Of a DNA stretch of 64,000 bases, positions 26,187 to 35,167 are shown piece after piece; position 1 is the first letter of the stretch; every line of letters starts with the position of its first letter. The notes beneath the pieces were generated by a model. That model saw only the letters and a list, made by a program, of their open reading frames with translations. It was not told the DNA's origin and made no database searches. The translations under genes were made by a program, and so were the position numbers. The DNA is from Nocardia puris (GTDB lineage: Bacteria; Actinomycetota; Actinomycetes; Mycobacteriales; Mycobacteriaceae): contig NZ_QNRE01000004.1 in NCBI RefSeq assembly GCF_003315035.1, positions 1 to 64,000 of the forward strand. The letters are read 5' to 3'.

Positions 26187-26431
26187 TTCGTCCCTCCGGC
26201 AAGAAGCTGAACCTCGGCCGCCAGCGGACCTTTTCGCTCTTGAATCACTCGGAACTGGACCCGCTGGGCTGTATCGACAATTCGGCGGCGGAAAGCGTTC
26301 CGGCAAGAGTCCGGCAGCGCCGAGTAGTGCAGGAAAACGTCGGGTCCACCGTCGTCGCGGGTGATGAACCCGTATCCGCGGTCCCGGTGGAACCACTTCA
26401 CCGCGCCGGTGAGCAGCGCTTCGTCTGGCAT
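26183..26431 (-). CDS. cold-shock domain protein
   Basis: 82 residues. [15 protein letters not shown] and DVFLHYSAL are the two RNA-binding motifs of CspA-type proteins. First gene of the minus-strand run ending at 23923 or beyond. A terminator-like hairpin at 26514 separates it from the DUF5753 gene. Confidence 0.85.
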   Translation of the reverse strand: MPDEALLTGAVKWFHRDRGYGFITRDDGGPDVFLHYSALPDSCRNAFRRRIVDTAQRVQFRVIQERKGPLAAEVQLLAGGTK

Positions 26432-26513
26432 CGCAATACCTCGGAATGTGTTCGTGTGACTGATAATTCGTCTCGTGGTCTCGACGGCCCGGCCAGCTTG
26501 AGCACCGGGAGGT

Positions 26514-26551
26514 GAGCCGCACCCCGCCCGGGAGGGGACGGGGCGCGGCTC
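26514..26551 (-). terminator. hairpin terminator
   Basis: GAGCCGCACCCCG pairs with CGGGGCGCGGCTC (one mismatch) around a 12-nt loop, 54 bases downstream of the DUF5753 stop in the minus direction. Confidence 0.6.
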
Positions 26552-26604
26552 GATACGCGTCCGCTAGCCGATGGAGGGGCACGGAAGCGGACACGGCTTG
26601 CGGG

Positions 26605-27219
26605 CTACCCCAGCACGGCGATCGCTTCGCGAATGAGCGCGTGCGCGTCGGGTCCGGTGACCGCGTCGCCGCTCAGGGCGTTGAACGCCTTCTGATACCC
26701 CGCGACGTCCGGTCCCACAAAGCGCATCCCGCCCGTGATGGTCTCGACCCGGACTTCGCGATCGTCGAAGATCGTGAAACCGGTCGCAGTGAAACGGAAC
26801 TGGGTCGACCTGGGCACGACGGCGAGGGTCGCGTGCTCCGGCAGCGGGAGCAGCAGCGCTTCCAACTGCCCTCGCGTGATGGCGGGCGTCCCCACGATCG
26901 TGGTGAGCGCGGACTCCGCGATGACGAACGCCGTCGAAGGTGCTGCCTCACGCCAGCGCTCCTGGCGCTCCAGTCGGGCGGCGATCGCGTCGGTGACGGC
27001 ATCGTCGTCGGCCGCGTCGTCGACGAACCCGATTACCGCCTCGAGCACCTCGCGCAGGTAGTCCCGCGTTTGGAGCAGCCCCGGCACGAGGTCCGGCTCG
27101 AACCAGCGGATCACGCTGGACTCGACCTCGAGGTCTCGGCGGATGCGCTGCAACTGATCGGACGGGTTGCCCCGCCAGGGGGTGAAGACCGGGTCCGGCG
27201 CGGTGGTGGATGCAGACAT
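26605..27219 (-). CDS. DUF5753-domain protein without HTH
   Basis: 204 residues. SVIRWFEPDLVPGLLQTRDYLREV opens a typical DUF5753 domain, usually the C-terminal half of actinobacterial XRE regulators of the Scr1 type that pair with a small DUF397 protein. Here the N-terminal XRE helix-turn-helix is missing and no DUF397 gene is adjacent. It may act as an orphan sensor or as a partner of another regulator. Confidence 0.75.
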   Translation of the reverse strand: MSASTTAPDPVFTPWRGNPSDQLQRIRRDLEVESSVIRWFEPDLVPGLLQTRDYLREVLEAVIGFVDDAADDDAVTDAIAARLERQERWREAAPSTAFVIAESALTTIVGTPAITRGQLEALLLPLPEHATLAVVPRSTQFRFTATGFTIFDDREVRVETITGGMRFVGPDVAGYQKAFNALSGDAVTGPDAHALIREAIAVLG

Positions 27220-27253
27220 GATTCTCCTATTTGTGTTGTTGAGACGGCGCGAG

Positions 27254-27526
27254 TCAGCCTGCGTTTTCGGCGTCGGCGTGCGACTCTCGCCACTTCGAAT
27301 AGGTCGGGATCGGCGGGAAGGTCAGCCACCGAACTCCGCCGACGTACACGGCGACCGGAACGGGCGGGCATCGCTGCCCGATGCATCGCGGGCAGTTTCG
27401 CGGGTCGTGCAGCGCGGGCAGCAACGCGTCGAGGTCTCGATTGATCCAGCTAGCCCCACACTCGTAGCAGCCGCCCACTACACCGACCACCGCCGCGACC
27501 ACCACGGCGATCTCGACGACTCCCAT
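27254..27526 (-). CDS. small membrane-anchored CxxC protein
   Basis: 90 residues from ATG 27526 with GGAG upstream. One N-terminal hydrophobic helix (residues 2-19) is followed by CYEC and CPRC pairs, a possible zinc site. Function unknown. Probably co-transcribed with the DUF5753 gene. Confidence 0.5.
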   Translation of the reverse strand: MGVVEIAVVVAAVVGVVGGCYECGASWINRDLDALLPALHDPRNCPRCIGQRCPPVPVAVYVGGVRWLTFPPIPTYSKWRESHADAENAG

Positions 27527-27590
27527 TCCGTTCTCCGTTACAGCAGTAGGGATTCGACGCGGCATCCAGGTGGACACCGCGCTCGAGTGG

Positions 27591-27620
27591 GCGGTCCGGC
27601 GCATAGGGGAGCCGGACCGC
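27591..27620 (-). terminator. perfect inverted repeat, probable terminator
   Basis: GCGGTCCGGC and its exact complement around a 10-nt spacer, 47 bases beyond the stop of the 27667 gene in the minus direction. Confidence 0.55.
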
Positions 27621-27666
27621 ACACTCGGCTGGCCCCGGAGGGGAGCCGGGACCGTGATGATGGATC

Positions 27667-28731
27667 TCACCCAGAGGGCTGCACATCACCTCCCATCTCT
27701 CGCTCGAGCTGGTCCTCCCGCACGCGGCTGACCGCGGCGGCCACCACCTCGATGACCACCCCGACGTGCGGGAGGTGGGTCTGCTCCGGCCCGACCACCC
27801 ACCGGAACCCGTCGGGCAAGGTTTGCTCCAGCAGTTCGCTCACGGCCGTGTCGGGGTTCACGTACAGCGGTGCACCGCTCAGTTCGAGCCGCGCACGGAA
27901 GACTTCGGGATCTTCCGCGGCCAGCATCTGAGCCAGGAACAGCCACTCCTCGTGCGGAGTCGAGACGATCGGCAACATTGGCCAAGGCTTGAGGGCGACC
28001 GCCCGGCGGCCGACTTCGCTGGACACACGGACGACGGCGAGCTGCCCGACCGCTAGGTCAGGCCACAGCTGGGCGGCGCGGTCGAAGCTGAGCAGACCGA
28101 CGCTCTCGCCCGACTGATCACGATGGCGACCGGCATGTTCTACAGGCGGCGTCACACGTCCGCGAAGCTCGGCTATTACACCGGCCGTGATTCGACTCGG
28201 TCCTGCCTCGAACGGCGACGGATGTCGGAATAGCCCCTCCGTCAAACCGCGGACGTAGATCTCGAACCGGCTGACCGCCTGCGCGAACTCGCCCTGGTGG
28301 TCCTGCGTGATCGCTCCGTCGGAGACCCGGGCGGCGAACAGGCAGGTGTCCAGCGCCAGCAGCATCGCCCAGTCGCCCCATGTTGTAGCGTCGACCGGGG
28401 TCTCCGGCGGATACTCGCGGCCGTCCAGGATCGCGTGCACGTGCCAGTTGCACAGTTCGGCAGCTACGTGTATTCCCACCAGGTCATCGGAATCGCGCAG
28501 GTGGCGGATACCGGGATTCTTCGCGTGGGCGTAGCGGCACACCTCATACAAGTGCCTTGCAGCTCGCATCAGGCCGGTGTCCGCCTTCGCGTCAGGGTTG
28601 GTGAACAGGTCCAAGAGCGCCAGCGCGGACAGCACGGGCCCGGTGCGATCGAGCGCGACTTCTATTCCGTCGACCTCGGTGAGGAAGGCGCTTGCCCCAC
28701 GGCTGCCTGGATCTCCTGCCGCGCTGATCAT
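27667..28731 (-). CDS. hypothetical protein, member of a local paralogous trio
   Basis: 354 residues. The N-terminal 200 are helical. The C-terminal half (VVRVSSEVGRRA, PPHEEWLFLA-like, ending in a valine-rich helix) shares a layout with the 28728 and 29267 proteins: a V-V-R core, a Pro-Ile-Val segment, then R/E-E-W-x-F-L-A. Function unknown. Confidence 0.6.
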   Translation of the reverse strand: MISAAGDPGSRGASAFLTEVDGIEVALDRTGPVLSALALLDLFTNPDAKADTGLMRAARHLYEVCRYAHAKNPGIRHLRDSDDLVGIHVAAELCNWHVHAILDGREYPPETPVDATTWGDWAMLLALDTCLFAARVSDGAITQDHQGEFAQAVSRFEIYVRGLTEGLFRHPSPFEAGPSRITAGVIAELRGRVTPPVEHAGRHRDQSGESVGLLSFDRAAQLWPDLAVGQLAVVRVSSEVGRRAVALKPWPMLPIVSTPHEEWLFLAQMLAAEDPEVFRARLELSGAPLYVNPDTAVSELLEQTLPDGFRWVVGPEQTHLPHVGVVIEVVAAAVSRVREDQLEREMGGDVQPSG

Positions 28732-29270
28732 TTCGCCGCCTCCACGACATTCGAGTTACGCAGGTCCGGAACTGAATTCACGGAAAGGCCCTCTCGGATT
28801 GCGTCGAGCAGCACGGACAGCTGCGGCAGGTCTCCTGTAACGGGCTCGATCCACACCTGCCGGCGATCGCCGGGAGTGGGCAGCAAGATGTGCGACACCG
28901 GCGGGCACACATGCACACCACGTATTGCGAGAACCGAATCGAACCCGGCCGCGGCCAACGGCGAGTGCGCGGCGAGTGCGCGCCACTCCCGTCGGTGTTC
29001 CCCCATCTCGATCAACAGCTGCGACACGATCGGCGGCCGAGGGGTCATGGCCATCAACGCGTATCGGACCGACGCACCAACCCTCGACGGCATCCGCACA
29101 ATCCTGGTGGCGGCGCATCGATCCCCTCGGATCACTATCGACCGCGACTTGCGGTCCACAACCGCCGCCAGCCCCATCCTCCGATAGGTCGCGCGACGTT
29201 CCTCGATCTCGGACCACGGCGTTAGCGACTGACTCAAACCGACACTGCGGGAATGCAATTCGACGCTCAT
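28728..29270 (-). CDS. hypothetical protein, local paralogue
   Basis: 180 residues. RPPIVSQLL, REWRALAA and HILLPTPGDRRQVWIEP align by eye with the 29267 protein. I recall this LLPTP...RxW segment from proteins of actinobacterial mobile elements, but I cannot name a family. ATGA overlap with the next gene. Confidence 0.6.
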   Translation of the reverse strand: MSVELHSRSVGLSQSLTPWSEIEERRATYRRMGLAAVVDRKSRSIVIRGDRCAATRIVRMPSRVGASVRYALMAMTPRPPIVSQLLIEMGEHRREWRALAAHSPLAAAGFDSVLAIRGVHVCPPVSHILLPTPGDRRQVWIEPVTGDLPQLSVLLDAIREGLSVNSVPDLRNSNVVEAAK

Positions 29271-29806
29271 CGCACCGCCCGCGACGCGAGCGAAGCGGAT
29301 GCGTGGTCGACCGCTTTGAGTGCATCACGAATGTGCTCGGCGAGCGCGGCCAGGAGAGGCATCGACCGCCCACGCGGAGGATCGATCCACACCTGCCTCG
29401 GATCTCTCGGCGTCGGCAGCAGAACGTTGTCAGCCAGGAACAGGCGTACCTGCCGGGTCGCGAACGTCGGCAAGGCGGCGAACGCCGAGTGGAGTGCCGC
29501 ATCGGCAGTCGAGGCGGCAGCCAGGAACAACCACTCACGTCGCTCGGGCTGTCCTGCGACCGTGTCCGCTACGAGGTTCGCCACGATCGGCGGGCGGACG
29601 CCGTTCTGATGCAGCCACGTTCGCACATCGCGCCCCGCGTCGGCGGGCATACGGACAACCCCGAGTCCGCTGCGGAGGCCCGCCGGAACTGTGATTACCC
29701 ACCGGCGGGAGTCCACGCCGGCGCGCAAGCCGAACACTTCTTCGTAAGTGGTTCTCCGCGACCAGATCTCGGGCGGCGGTGCAGGTGTCAACACGGTGAA
29801 CTCCAT
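29267..29806 (-). CDS. hypothetical protein, local paralogue
   Basis: 179 residues from ATG 29806 (GTG 29818 possible). RPPIVANLV, RREWLFLAAA and NVLLPTPRDPRQVWIDPP mark it as a paralogue of the 28728 protein. Overlaps the upstream 29788 gene by 19 bases. Confidence 0.6.
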   Translation of the reverse strand: MEFTVLTPAPPPEIWSRRTTYEEVFGLRAGVDSRRWVITVPAGLRSGLGVVRMPADAGRDVRTWLHQNGVRPPIVANLVADTVAGQPERREWLFLAAASTADAALHSAFAALPTFATRQVRLFLADNVLLPTPRDPRQVWIDPPRGRSMPLLAALAEHIRDALKAVDHASASLASRAVR

Positions 29807-30021
29807 AGGTATTCGCACTTCATTCGTGGCAGCCCTGCCGGATCGTCGTCCACCAGGAGCAGTCGAAGCTGAGGGGAATGGGAGCGCGTCCAATCCGCGA
29901 GAAAGGCCGTGGCTGCGGATACGCACGCGCGGTAGTCCAGGACGAGCGGGTCACCAGCCCCGTCCCAGACCAGCCGGACATGTACGTCCGGCTCGTCTGG
30001 GCGAGGGCTGGTGGCGGGCAT
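29788..30021 (-). CDS. hypothetical small protein
   Basis: 77 residues, beta-rich with Trp and acidic residues, overlapping the start of the 29267 gene. No family recognised. Confidence 0.45.
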   Translation of the reverse strand: MPATSPRPDEPDVHVRLVWDGAGDPLVLDYRACVSAATAFLADWTRSHSPQLRLLLVDDDPAGLPRMKCEYLWSSPC

Positions 30022-30027
30022 CGCGGC

Positions 30028-30222
30028 CTACCACCTCGAGTCCGGCTCAACTGCCGCACGCCGCCGCGCCCACGCTCGACGCCGCAGACCTCGGCGGGCA
30101 ACGTGCCAATCCGCGATCTGGGTTCGCGACGCTAAGCCGTTGTGTACCAATATGTTTCCACTCAAAGCCGCGCCAGTTGGTGCGACGCCGGGCAAGATGT
30201 GCGGTCTGCCGAGGTGAGTCAC
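30028..30222 (-). CDS. possible small basic protein
   Basis: 64 residues from GTG 30222, with a strongly Arg-rich C-terminus. It lies directly upstream of and in line with the 29788 gene. Composition is plausible for a real protein, but no ribosome site or family supports it. Confidence 0.35.
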   Translation of the reverse strand: MTHLGRPHILPGVAPTGAALSGNILVHNGLASRTQIADWHVARRGLRRRAWARRRAAVEPDSRW

Positions 30223-30402
30223 GATGAGCCCTTTTGTCGGCTGGGTTGGTGAGGCAGTCCCATCCGGGCCGAGGATGGACGACCGGATCGGACCGCCTGT
30301 TTCGAGACTCGCCCACGGGAGCCGATCAGCCCAGCCACGGAACTAACCAGAAACCGCTACGCTTCTACTACGGTCCGGTCCGTACGGGGTAAGGGGCGGT
30401 GA

Positions 30403-31689
30403 ATGATTGTCGAAGTGTGGACAGGGGCGGAAGTGCGTGCGCTTCGCGATGCGCTCCGAATGACCCAGGAACAGTTTGCAGAACTGATAGGGTGGGCGAC
30501 CTCCACCATCAGGAAATGGGAGCAGCATGCGACCCCGGAGCGGCCAGTGCGCGGTAGCCGCGCTGCGGATTTGGATAGTTGCCTGGCATCGTTGACTCCA
30601 GAACAGGCGCGCCGATTCGTGTCGGCGGTCGGGGCGAGCGCGGGTACCGCTCCTGATCCGCTGATACCCGCAGAGGAGGACGACGTGAAGCGCCGCGACC
30701 TCGCGAAGCTAGCAGCGTTCACCGCGGTTTCGCTTCCGACCGCGGCCACGTCACGTATCAGCATGGACGACGTACACAAGCTCAACGCACTTACCATCGA
30801 CCTGGACGCCATCGACCAACTGGTCGGTGGCGCGGATCTGGTCGAGCACGCCCGGCGCACGCTCGAGCGTTCTCTTGGGCTGCTCAACACCGCCGCGTTC
30901 GATGGGCGTACGGCTAAGGCGTGGATGTCGGCAGTGGGCAACCTGGCGATCATCACGGGATGGCTCGCGTACGACGGTGCCCAGCACGCCCTTGCACGCC
31001 GCTGCTACTCCGATGCTCTTTCGCTGGCGGCGTGCTCCGAGGACGACGATCTCACCGTGCACGCCCTCCTCAACGCGTCGCTACAGACCATCGGACTTGC
31101 GAGGACCGGCGAGGCGTCGCCGTCCTACGCGCTCGCTCTAGTGCGGCGCGCCGCCGATCTGATGCGCCGACGGCCGCCCGGCCGAATTCAAGCATTGATC
31201 TCGGTGCGAGAGGCCGCCGCTCACGGCGTGAATGGGGATGGTCAGGCATTTCAGCGAGCGATGGCTGTCGCGTGGCGGGAAATGGACGAGGCAGCGAGTC
31301 ACGAGCCCCTTGAGGAGTGCCAAACGTGGCTCCGGTTCGTCACACACGCTGAACTTCGTGGCCACGAGGCCCGGGGGTGGGCTGATACCGGCAACAGCGC
31401 CCGAGCACTCGCGCTGTACGAGGTGTCGGCGCGCGAACCTGCCCGCCCCCGCAACTCGGCGCACGCCCGCGCCTGGTTTTCGGCGGCTCTTGCCCGCACT
31501 GGAGACACGCCGCGAGCGGTCCATGAGGCAACGTCCGTCCTGGCAGATCTCGAAGCTGAAATCGCATCGACACGCACACTGAAATCGCTGAACCCTGTCC
31601 GCACCGCCGCTGGCTCGTGGGCAGGTATGGACGAGTTCGTTGAGCGATTCGATGCGCTAGCGCGGTCGAAAGGGCATGTCCATGCCTGA
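30403..31689 (+). CDS. XRE-family regulator with TPR-like domain
   Basis: 428 residues. An N-terminal helix-turn-helix (MTQEQFAELIGWATSTIRKWEQ, residues 20-41) is followed by a linker and a long all-helical region with TPR-like repeats, the architecture of many actinobacterial XRE-TPR regulators that sense peptides or partners. A short inverted repeat (ACGG...CCGT) about 25 bases upstream may be its operator. Its end overlaps the acetyltransferase gene. Confidence 0.8.
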   Translation: MIVEVWTGAEVRALRDALRMTQEQFAELIGWATSTIRKWEQHATPERPVRGSRAADLDSCLASLTPEQARRFVSAVGASAGTAPDPLIPAEEDDVKRRDLAKLAAFTAVSLPTAATSRISMDDVHKLNALTIDLDAIDQLVGGADLVEHARRTLERSLGLLNTAAFDGRTAKAWMSAVGNLAIITGWLAYDGAQHALARRCYSDALSLAACSEDDDLTVHALLNASLQTIGLARTGEASPSYALALVRRAADLMRRRPPGRIQALISVREAAAHGVNGDGQAFQRAMAVAWREMDEAASHEPLEECQTWLRFVTHAELRGHEARGWADTGNSARALALYEVSAREPARPRNSAHARAWFSAALARTGDTPRAVHEATSVLADLEAEIASTRTLKSLNPVRTAAGSWAGMDEFVERFDALARSKGHVHA

Positions 31690-32263
31690 ATTCCGCCGCT
31701 TCGATAACATCGCGGCACGCGGCATTCGCGATGTGGTCCAGGACGTGTACCGGCGCTCATACGTTGACGCAATTGCGTCCGGAGACCCCTTCGACTCACC
31801 CGTCCAGTTCATGCAACGGTTCGATAACTACACCAACGCAGCCGGGTTCGACCTCGTCGTCGCCTTCATTGCTGGCGAACCGGTCGGACAGTCGTGGGGG
31901 TGGCCCCTCCGCCAGACGTCCCGATGGTGGGAAGGTCTGGCCCTCGATACACCAGATCCAACATTTGTTCAGGAGGACGGTTCGCGGACGTTCGCGCTGT
32001 CGGAGGTCATGGTCTGCGCCTCACATACCGGTCGCGGACTGGGTCGTTCGCTGCACGACGAACTGTTGCGGACGCGCCCCGAGCAGCGCGCCACGTTACT
32101 GGTCGATCCGGACAATCAGCTCGCGTACGCTGCATACCGCCGCTGGGGGTGGCATCGCGTCGGAACGCTGCGTCCCAGCTGGGAGAATGCGCCGACTTTC
32201 GACGTGTTGATCCGCGACCTGAGCACGCGCGCGAACGCAGACGAGATCGCCGCGGACGGCTAA
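31676..32263 (+). CDS. GNAT-family acetyltransferase
   Basis: 195 residues. ALSEVMVCASHTGRGLGRSLHDELL is the acetyl-CoA-binding motif A (R/Q-x-x-G-x-G/A), followed by the YAAYRRWGWHRVG motif B region. Substrate unknown. Two possible starts (31676 and 31682) overlap the upstream regulator gene. Convergent with the LysR-family gene. Confidence 0.8.
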   Translation: MSMPEFRRFDNIAARGIRDVVQDVYRRSYVDAIASGDPFDSPVQFMQRFDNYTNAAGFDLVVAFIAGEPVGQSWGWPLRQTSRWWEGLALDTPDPTFVQEDGSRTFALSEVMVCASHTGRGLGRSLHDELLRTRPEQRATLLVDPDNQLAYAAYRRWGWHRVGTLRPSWENAPTFDVLIRDLSTRANADEIAADG

Positions 32264-33297
32264 GAGCGCGACGACTGCGCGAAGGCGTCCCAGAGCAGGT
32301 TGAGAGGGTGCGCGTCGTCGTAGAGGTCGCGCTCGAGCTTGCGCGCGAAAACCCCTGCTAGCAGGTGCAGAGGCGGGTGAAAGTCGCCCGTAAGCGGGAC
32401 CAGCCGCAGGGGGTGGGCCCCAGACGGTCGCCCTTCGAGGGCAGCTTCGGCAGTGTTGTGAGGGCAGAGAAGCGCACCGCGCGTGAGTCCGGACCGCAGC
32501 AGCGCGAGCCCGTAGTAGACACTGTCGACCTCGGCGACGATGTTGAGGTGGGTGGCGAAATCCGGCCCGTACCAGCGACGCAGGAACTCCGAGATGAGGC
32601 CGGCTGTTCCGGTCGTTGGTGCCAGGATCGGTATCTCAGTCAGCCGGCTCTGGCTCACCGCGCCGACGGGAAGCTCGCGATCTCCGAGGTTGGTTATGAG
32701 CACCAGCTTTTCTCGGTGCCACTCGATGACGTCGTACGCGGCGAAGATTGGGTCGGTCGCAGCTGACACGGGCACGGAACCGCACACGAGGTCGACATCC
32801 GCGCCGTCCAGCCTCTCCCAGAATGCGCGAGTGCGCGTGTGAACGATGTTCACCTCGATCTCGCGCCGCGTGAACTCCTCGGCCACCAGCGGCCACGCCT
32901 TGGCGAGGAAATCCACGGTGAACTCCGTCGTGGCCACCGTAATACTCGAGCCGAGTTTGCGGCGGCGCGCGGTGATCACCGCCTGCCAATCGACGAGCAT
33001 GCCACGGCTACGCGCCGCAACCGCTTCGCCGGTAGGCGTGAACAGATAGTCCCGCCCGCGGCCCTGCTTAACGCACAGCACTTCGCCGCACAGCAGGGCG
33101 AAGCTGCGGTTGAGTGTGGCGATCTGCTTGCGGACCGAGGAGTGCTCTCTGTTCAGCAGCCGCGCCGCGGCCAGTGGAGAGCCTGTCTGGTGAACAGCCA
33201 CGAGGGTGCGCATCTGGTCGAACGTGAGGTCGAGCAGCGGCGCGGGGCAGTCACGAATAGCTGCGAATCCCTCTGTCGCACCTGCTGATCCGGACAT
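32260..33297 (-). CDS. LysR-family transcriptional regulator
   Basis: 345 residues: N-terminal winged helix-turn-helix (residues 22-85, LAAARLLNREHSSVRKQI) and a periplasmic-binding-protein-like effector domain. Divergent from the radical SAM operon, with a perfect 12-bp inverted repeat in between, so it most likely controls that operon in response to a small ligand. Confidence 0.8.
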   Translation of the reverse strand: MSGSAGATEGFAAIRDCPAPLLDLTFDQMRTLVAVHQTGSPLAAARLLNREHSSVRKQIATLNRSFALLCGEVLCVKQGRGRDYLFTPTGEAVAARSRGMLVDWQAVITARRRKLGSSITVATTEFTVDFLAKAWPLVAEEFTRREIEVNIVHTRTRAFWERLDGADVDLVCGSVPVSAATDPIFAAYDVIEWHREKLVLITNLGDRELPVGAVSQSRLTEIPILAPTTGTAGLISEFLRRWYGPDFATHLNIVAEVDSVYYGLALLRSGLTRGALLCPHNTAEAALEGRPSGAHPLRLVPLTGDFHPPLHLLAGVFARKLERDLYDDAHPLNLLWDAFAQSSRS

Positions 33298-33349
33298 CGG
33301 TACGGCCTTTCGACGGCCTTTCGGCGGGATGATGTTCGAGCGAGTTTCT

Positions 33350-33377
33350 TGGCGGGAAGTGGGGACACTTCCCGCCA
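33350..33377. promoter_or_regulatory. perfect inverted repeat, candidate LysR operator
   Basis: TGGCGGGAAGTG and its exact complement flank a 4-base centre in the 146-bp gap between the divergent LysR and radical SAM genes. It could instead fold as an attenuator hairpin in the radical SAM leader. Confidence 0.5.
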
Positions 33378-33443
33378 GAAGGTTCCGAAAATGTTCTACC
33401 GGATTCCAGCGCCGCGCGCAGAGGGAAGCAGGAACATCTGAGC

Positions 33444-34550
33444 ATGGGAACGCTCAGCCTCACCGGCCAAGGCCGGGCCTCGTCGTGCTACTTCCGCACC
33501 TCGACCAGCAAAGGAAAACGAAAAGCGCTGGTGCAGATCGACGAACGCTGCAACTTGCACTGCGCACACTGCTTTGTCTCGGCAACGAAGCAAGGCGGGT
33601 GGATGGACATCGACGAAGTGATGAACAAGCTGATCCCACGCCTGGCGTCCGCCCGCGTAGAGCGGGTCACCCTGACTGGCGGCGAACCGACGATCCACCC
33701 TCAGTTTCTCGAGGTTGTGCGCGGGTTCCGCGCCGCCGCGATGGACGTCGGCATCTGCACGAATGCGACAACACTCACCGAACAGGACATCGCCGACCTC
33801 GTCACGATCGGCGGCGTGCACGCCAACGTCTCTCTCGATGGTTTCGCGCCCGACTCGCACGGTCGATTCCGAGGAGACCGCGGCAGCTTCTTCACCACTG
33901 TCGAAACCACCAAATCCCTTGCCCGTGCAGGTCTTCTGCAAGGGCTGCTCTGCACACCGAACTCGCTGGCGGAAGACGATGAATACCGGCAGCTGTGCGA
34001 GTTCGCCGTCCAGAACGGCGCAGAGTACGTCCTGATGAATCCTCTCGGCTCGATGGGCCGTGGAGTGAAGAGTAAGCGCGTGCTGGCCGCCACCGAGGAC
34101 AGGATGGCCCACATCCAGGACATCACCGTGCCGTTCGCGGACGCCGGGCTCGATGTCGTGCACATCCGCTTCCCGAACGGCGAGGGCCTGCCCCTGGCAG
34201 GGTGCGAAGCGGGCACGATCATTTACGTGTTCACTCCAGGGGAGGTGACCGTCTGCCCTTATCTGACCTTCGCGGCGAAAACGCCTCAGTCCCAACATGA
34301 TCCGTCAGAATTCATAGTCGGCAACATCTTCGAAGACGCCGACATCGCCGCTCGGCTCGACGACTACCCGATGACCAGGCTCCGCATGGGCGCGAACACG
34401 ACATGCACAAGCTGCGGAGTGGCTGACACATGCGGAAAGGGGTGCCCGGCCGCGGTCATCGCCAGCGGACAGCGAATCGGGGCAGTGGACGCCGAAGTGT
34501 GCCCGGTCACCACCGACGAACGGCGGCTGCTGCCGCTGACGGTGCGATGA
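33444..34550 (+). CDS. radical SAM protein with SPASM-type C-terminus
   Basis: 368 residues. CNLHCAHC gives the CxxxCxxC cluster site (C36, C40, C43) and TLTGGEP is the SAM-binding GGEP motif (79-82). The C-terminal region has an extra Cys set (VCPY, CTSCGVADTCGKGCP, VCP) typical of SPASM auxiliary clusters, used by enzymes that modify peptides or other substrates. No precursor peptide was identified next to it. It overlaps the kinase gene by four bases and heads a four-gene operon. Confidence 0.85.
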   Translation: MGTLSLTGQGRASSCYFRTSTSKGKRKALVQIDERCNLHCAHCFVSATKQGGWMDIDEVMNKLIPRLASARVERVTLTGGEPTIHPQFLEVVRGFRAAAMDVGICTNATTLTEQDIADLVTIGGVHANVSLDGFAPDSHGRFRGDRGSFFTTVETTKSLARAGLLQGLLCTPNSLAEDDEYRQLCEFAVQNGAEYVLMNPLGSMGRGVKSKRVLAATEDRMAHIQDITVPFADAGLDVVHIRFPNGEGLPLAGCEAGTIIYVFTPGEVTVCPYLTFAAKTPQSQHDPSEFIVGNIFEDADIAARLDDYPMTRLRMGANTTCTSCGVADTCGKGCPAAVIASGQRIGAVDAEVCPVTTDERRLLPLTVR

Positions 34551-35167
34551 CAGGGGTGTTCGTCACCTTCGACGGCCCCGGCGCGGCGGGGAAGTCGACC
34601 CTGATCAGAGCGGTAGCCGACGCCCTGACTCGCCGTGGAATTGCTCCGGTGACCACATGCTCGCCCACACGCACACCCCTCGGTGACCAGTTACGTGCCG
34701 GGACGCACACCTACCGCGGCATGGCGATGGCGTGCCTGATCGCCGGAGATCGCCACCACCAGCTGGTGACCGAGATCGAGCCGGCGATCACGGCCGGCCG
34801 CATCGTGCTGTGCGATCGGTTCCTGCCCTCGTCATTGGTGCTGCAAGGCGGGATTGACGGCATCGACAGCGACGTCATATGGCACCTACACCGCGGCATC
34901 TGGACCCCGGATCTCGCGATCTTGCTCCGCGCCGAAGTGCCCGTCCTCGAGCACCGCCTCGCTCTTCGCGGTGCGCACAGCCGCTATGAGCAGCAGCCCG
35001 GTTCCAGCCGCACTGAATCCGAACTGTTTGCCACCGTGGCGGCCGACCTTCGACGGAAAGGCTGGCCTATTGCGGAAGTCGACACCACCCGCCGCAGCTG
35101 TGAGAACATCGCCGCCATGCTGGTCGACCACATCCTGCATCTTCACACTCGGAGAACATCGGCATGA
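34547..35167 (+). CDS. thymidylate-kinase-like nucleotide kinase
   Basis: 206 residues from ATG 34547. P-loop GPGAAGKS at 10-17, a TRTPLGDQLR segment and the CDRF motif match the dTMP kinase family. The substrate may be another nucleotide. Coupled by overlap to the radical SAM gene before it and the EEP gene after it. Confidence 0.8.
   Translation: MTGVFVTFDGPGAAGKSTLIRAVADALTRRGIAPVTTCSPTRTPLGDQLRAGTHTYRGMAMACLIAGDRHHQLVTEIEPAITAGRIVLCDRFLPSSLVLQGGIDGIDSDVIWHLHRGIWTPDLAILLRAEVPVLEHRLALRGAHSRYEQQPGSSRTESELFATVAADLRRKGWPIAEVDTTRRSCENIAAMLVDHILHLHTRRTSA

Noticed and set aside
27527..27666. Small gene before the 27254 gene
   Set aside because: The stretch is dominated by a perfect terminator hairpin and a second GC-rich hairpin.
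33444..35167. Prokaryotic viperin with CMPK2-like kinase
   Set aside because: The cluster motif is CNLHCAHC with a C-terminal SPASM-type Cys set, unlike viperin. Only the kinase neighbour is reminiscent.
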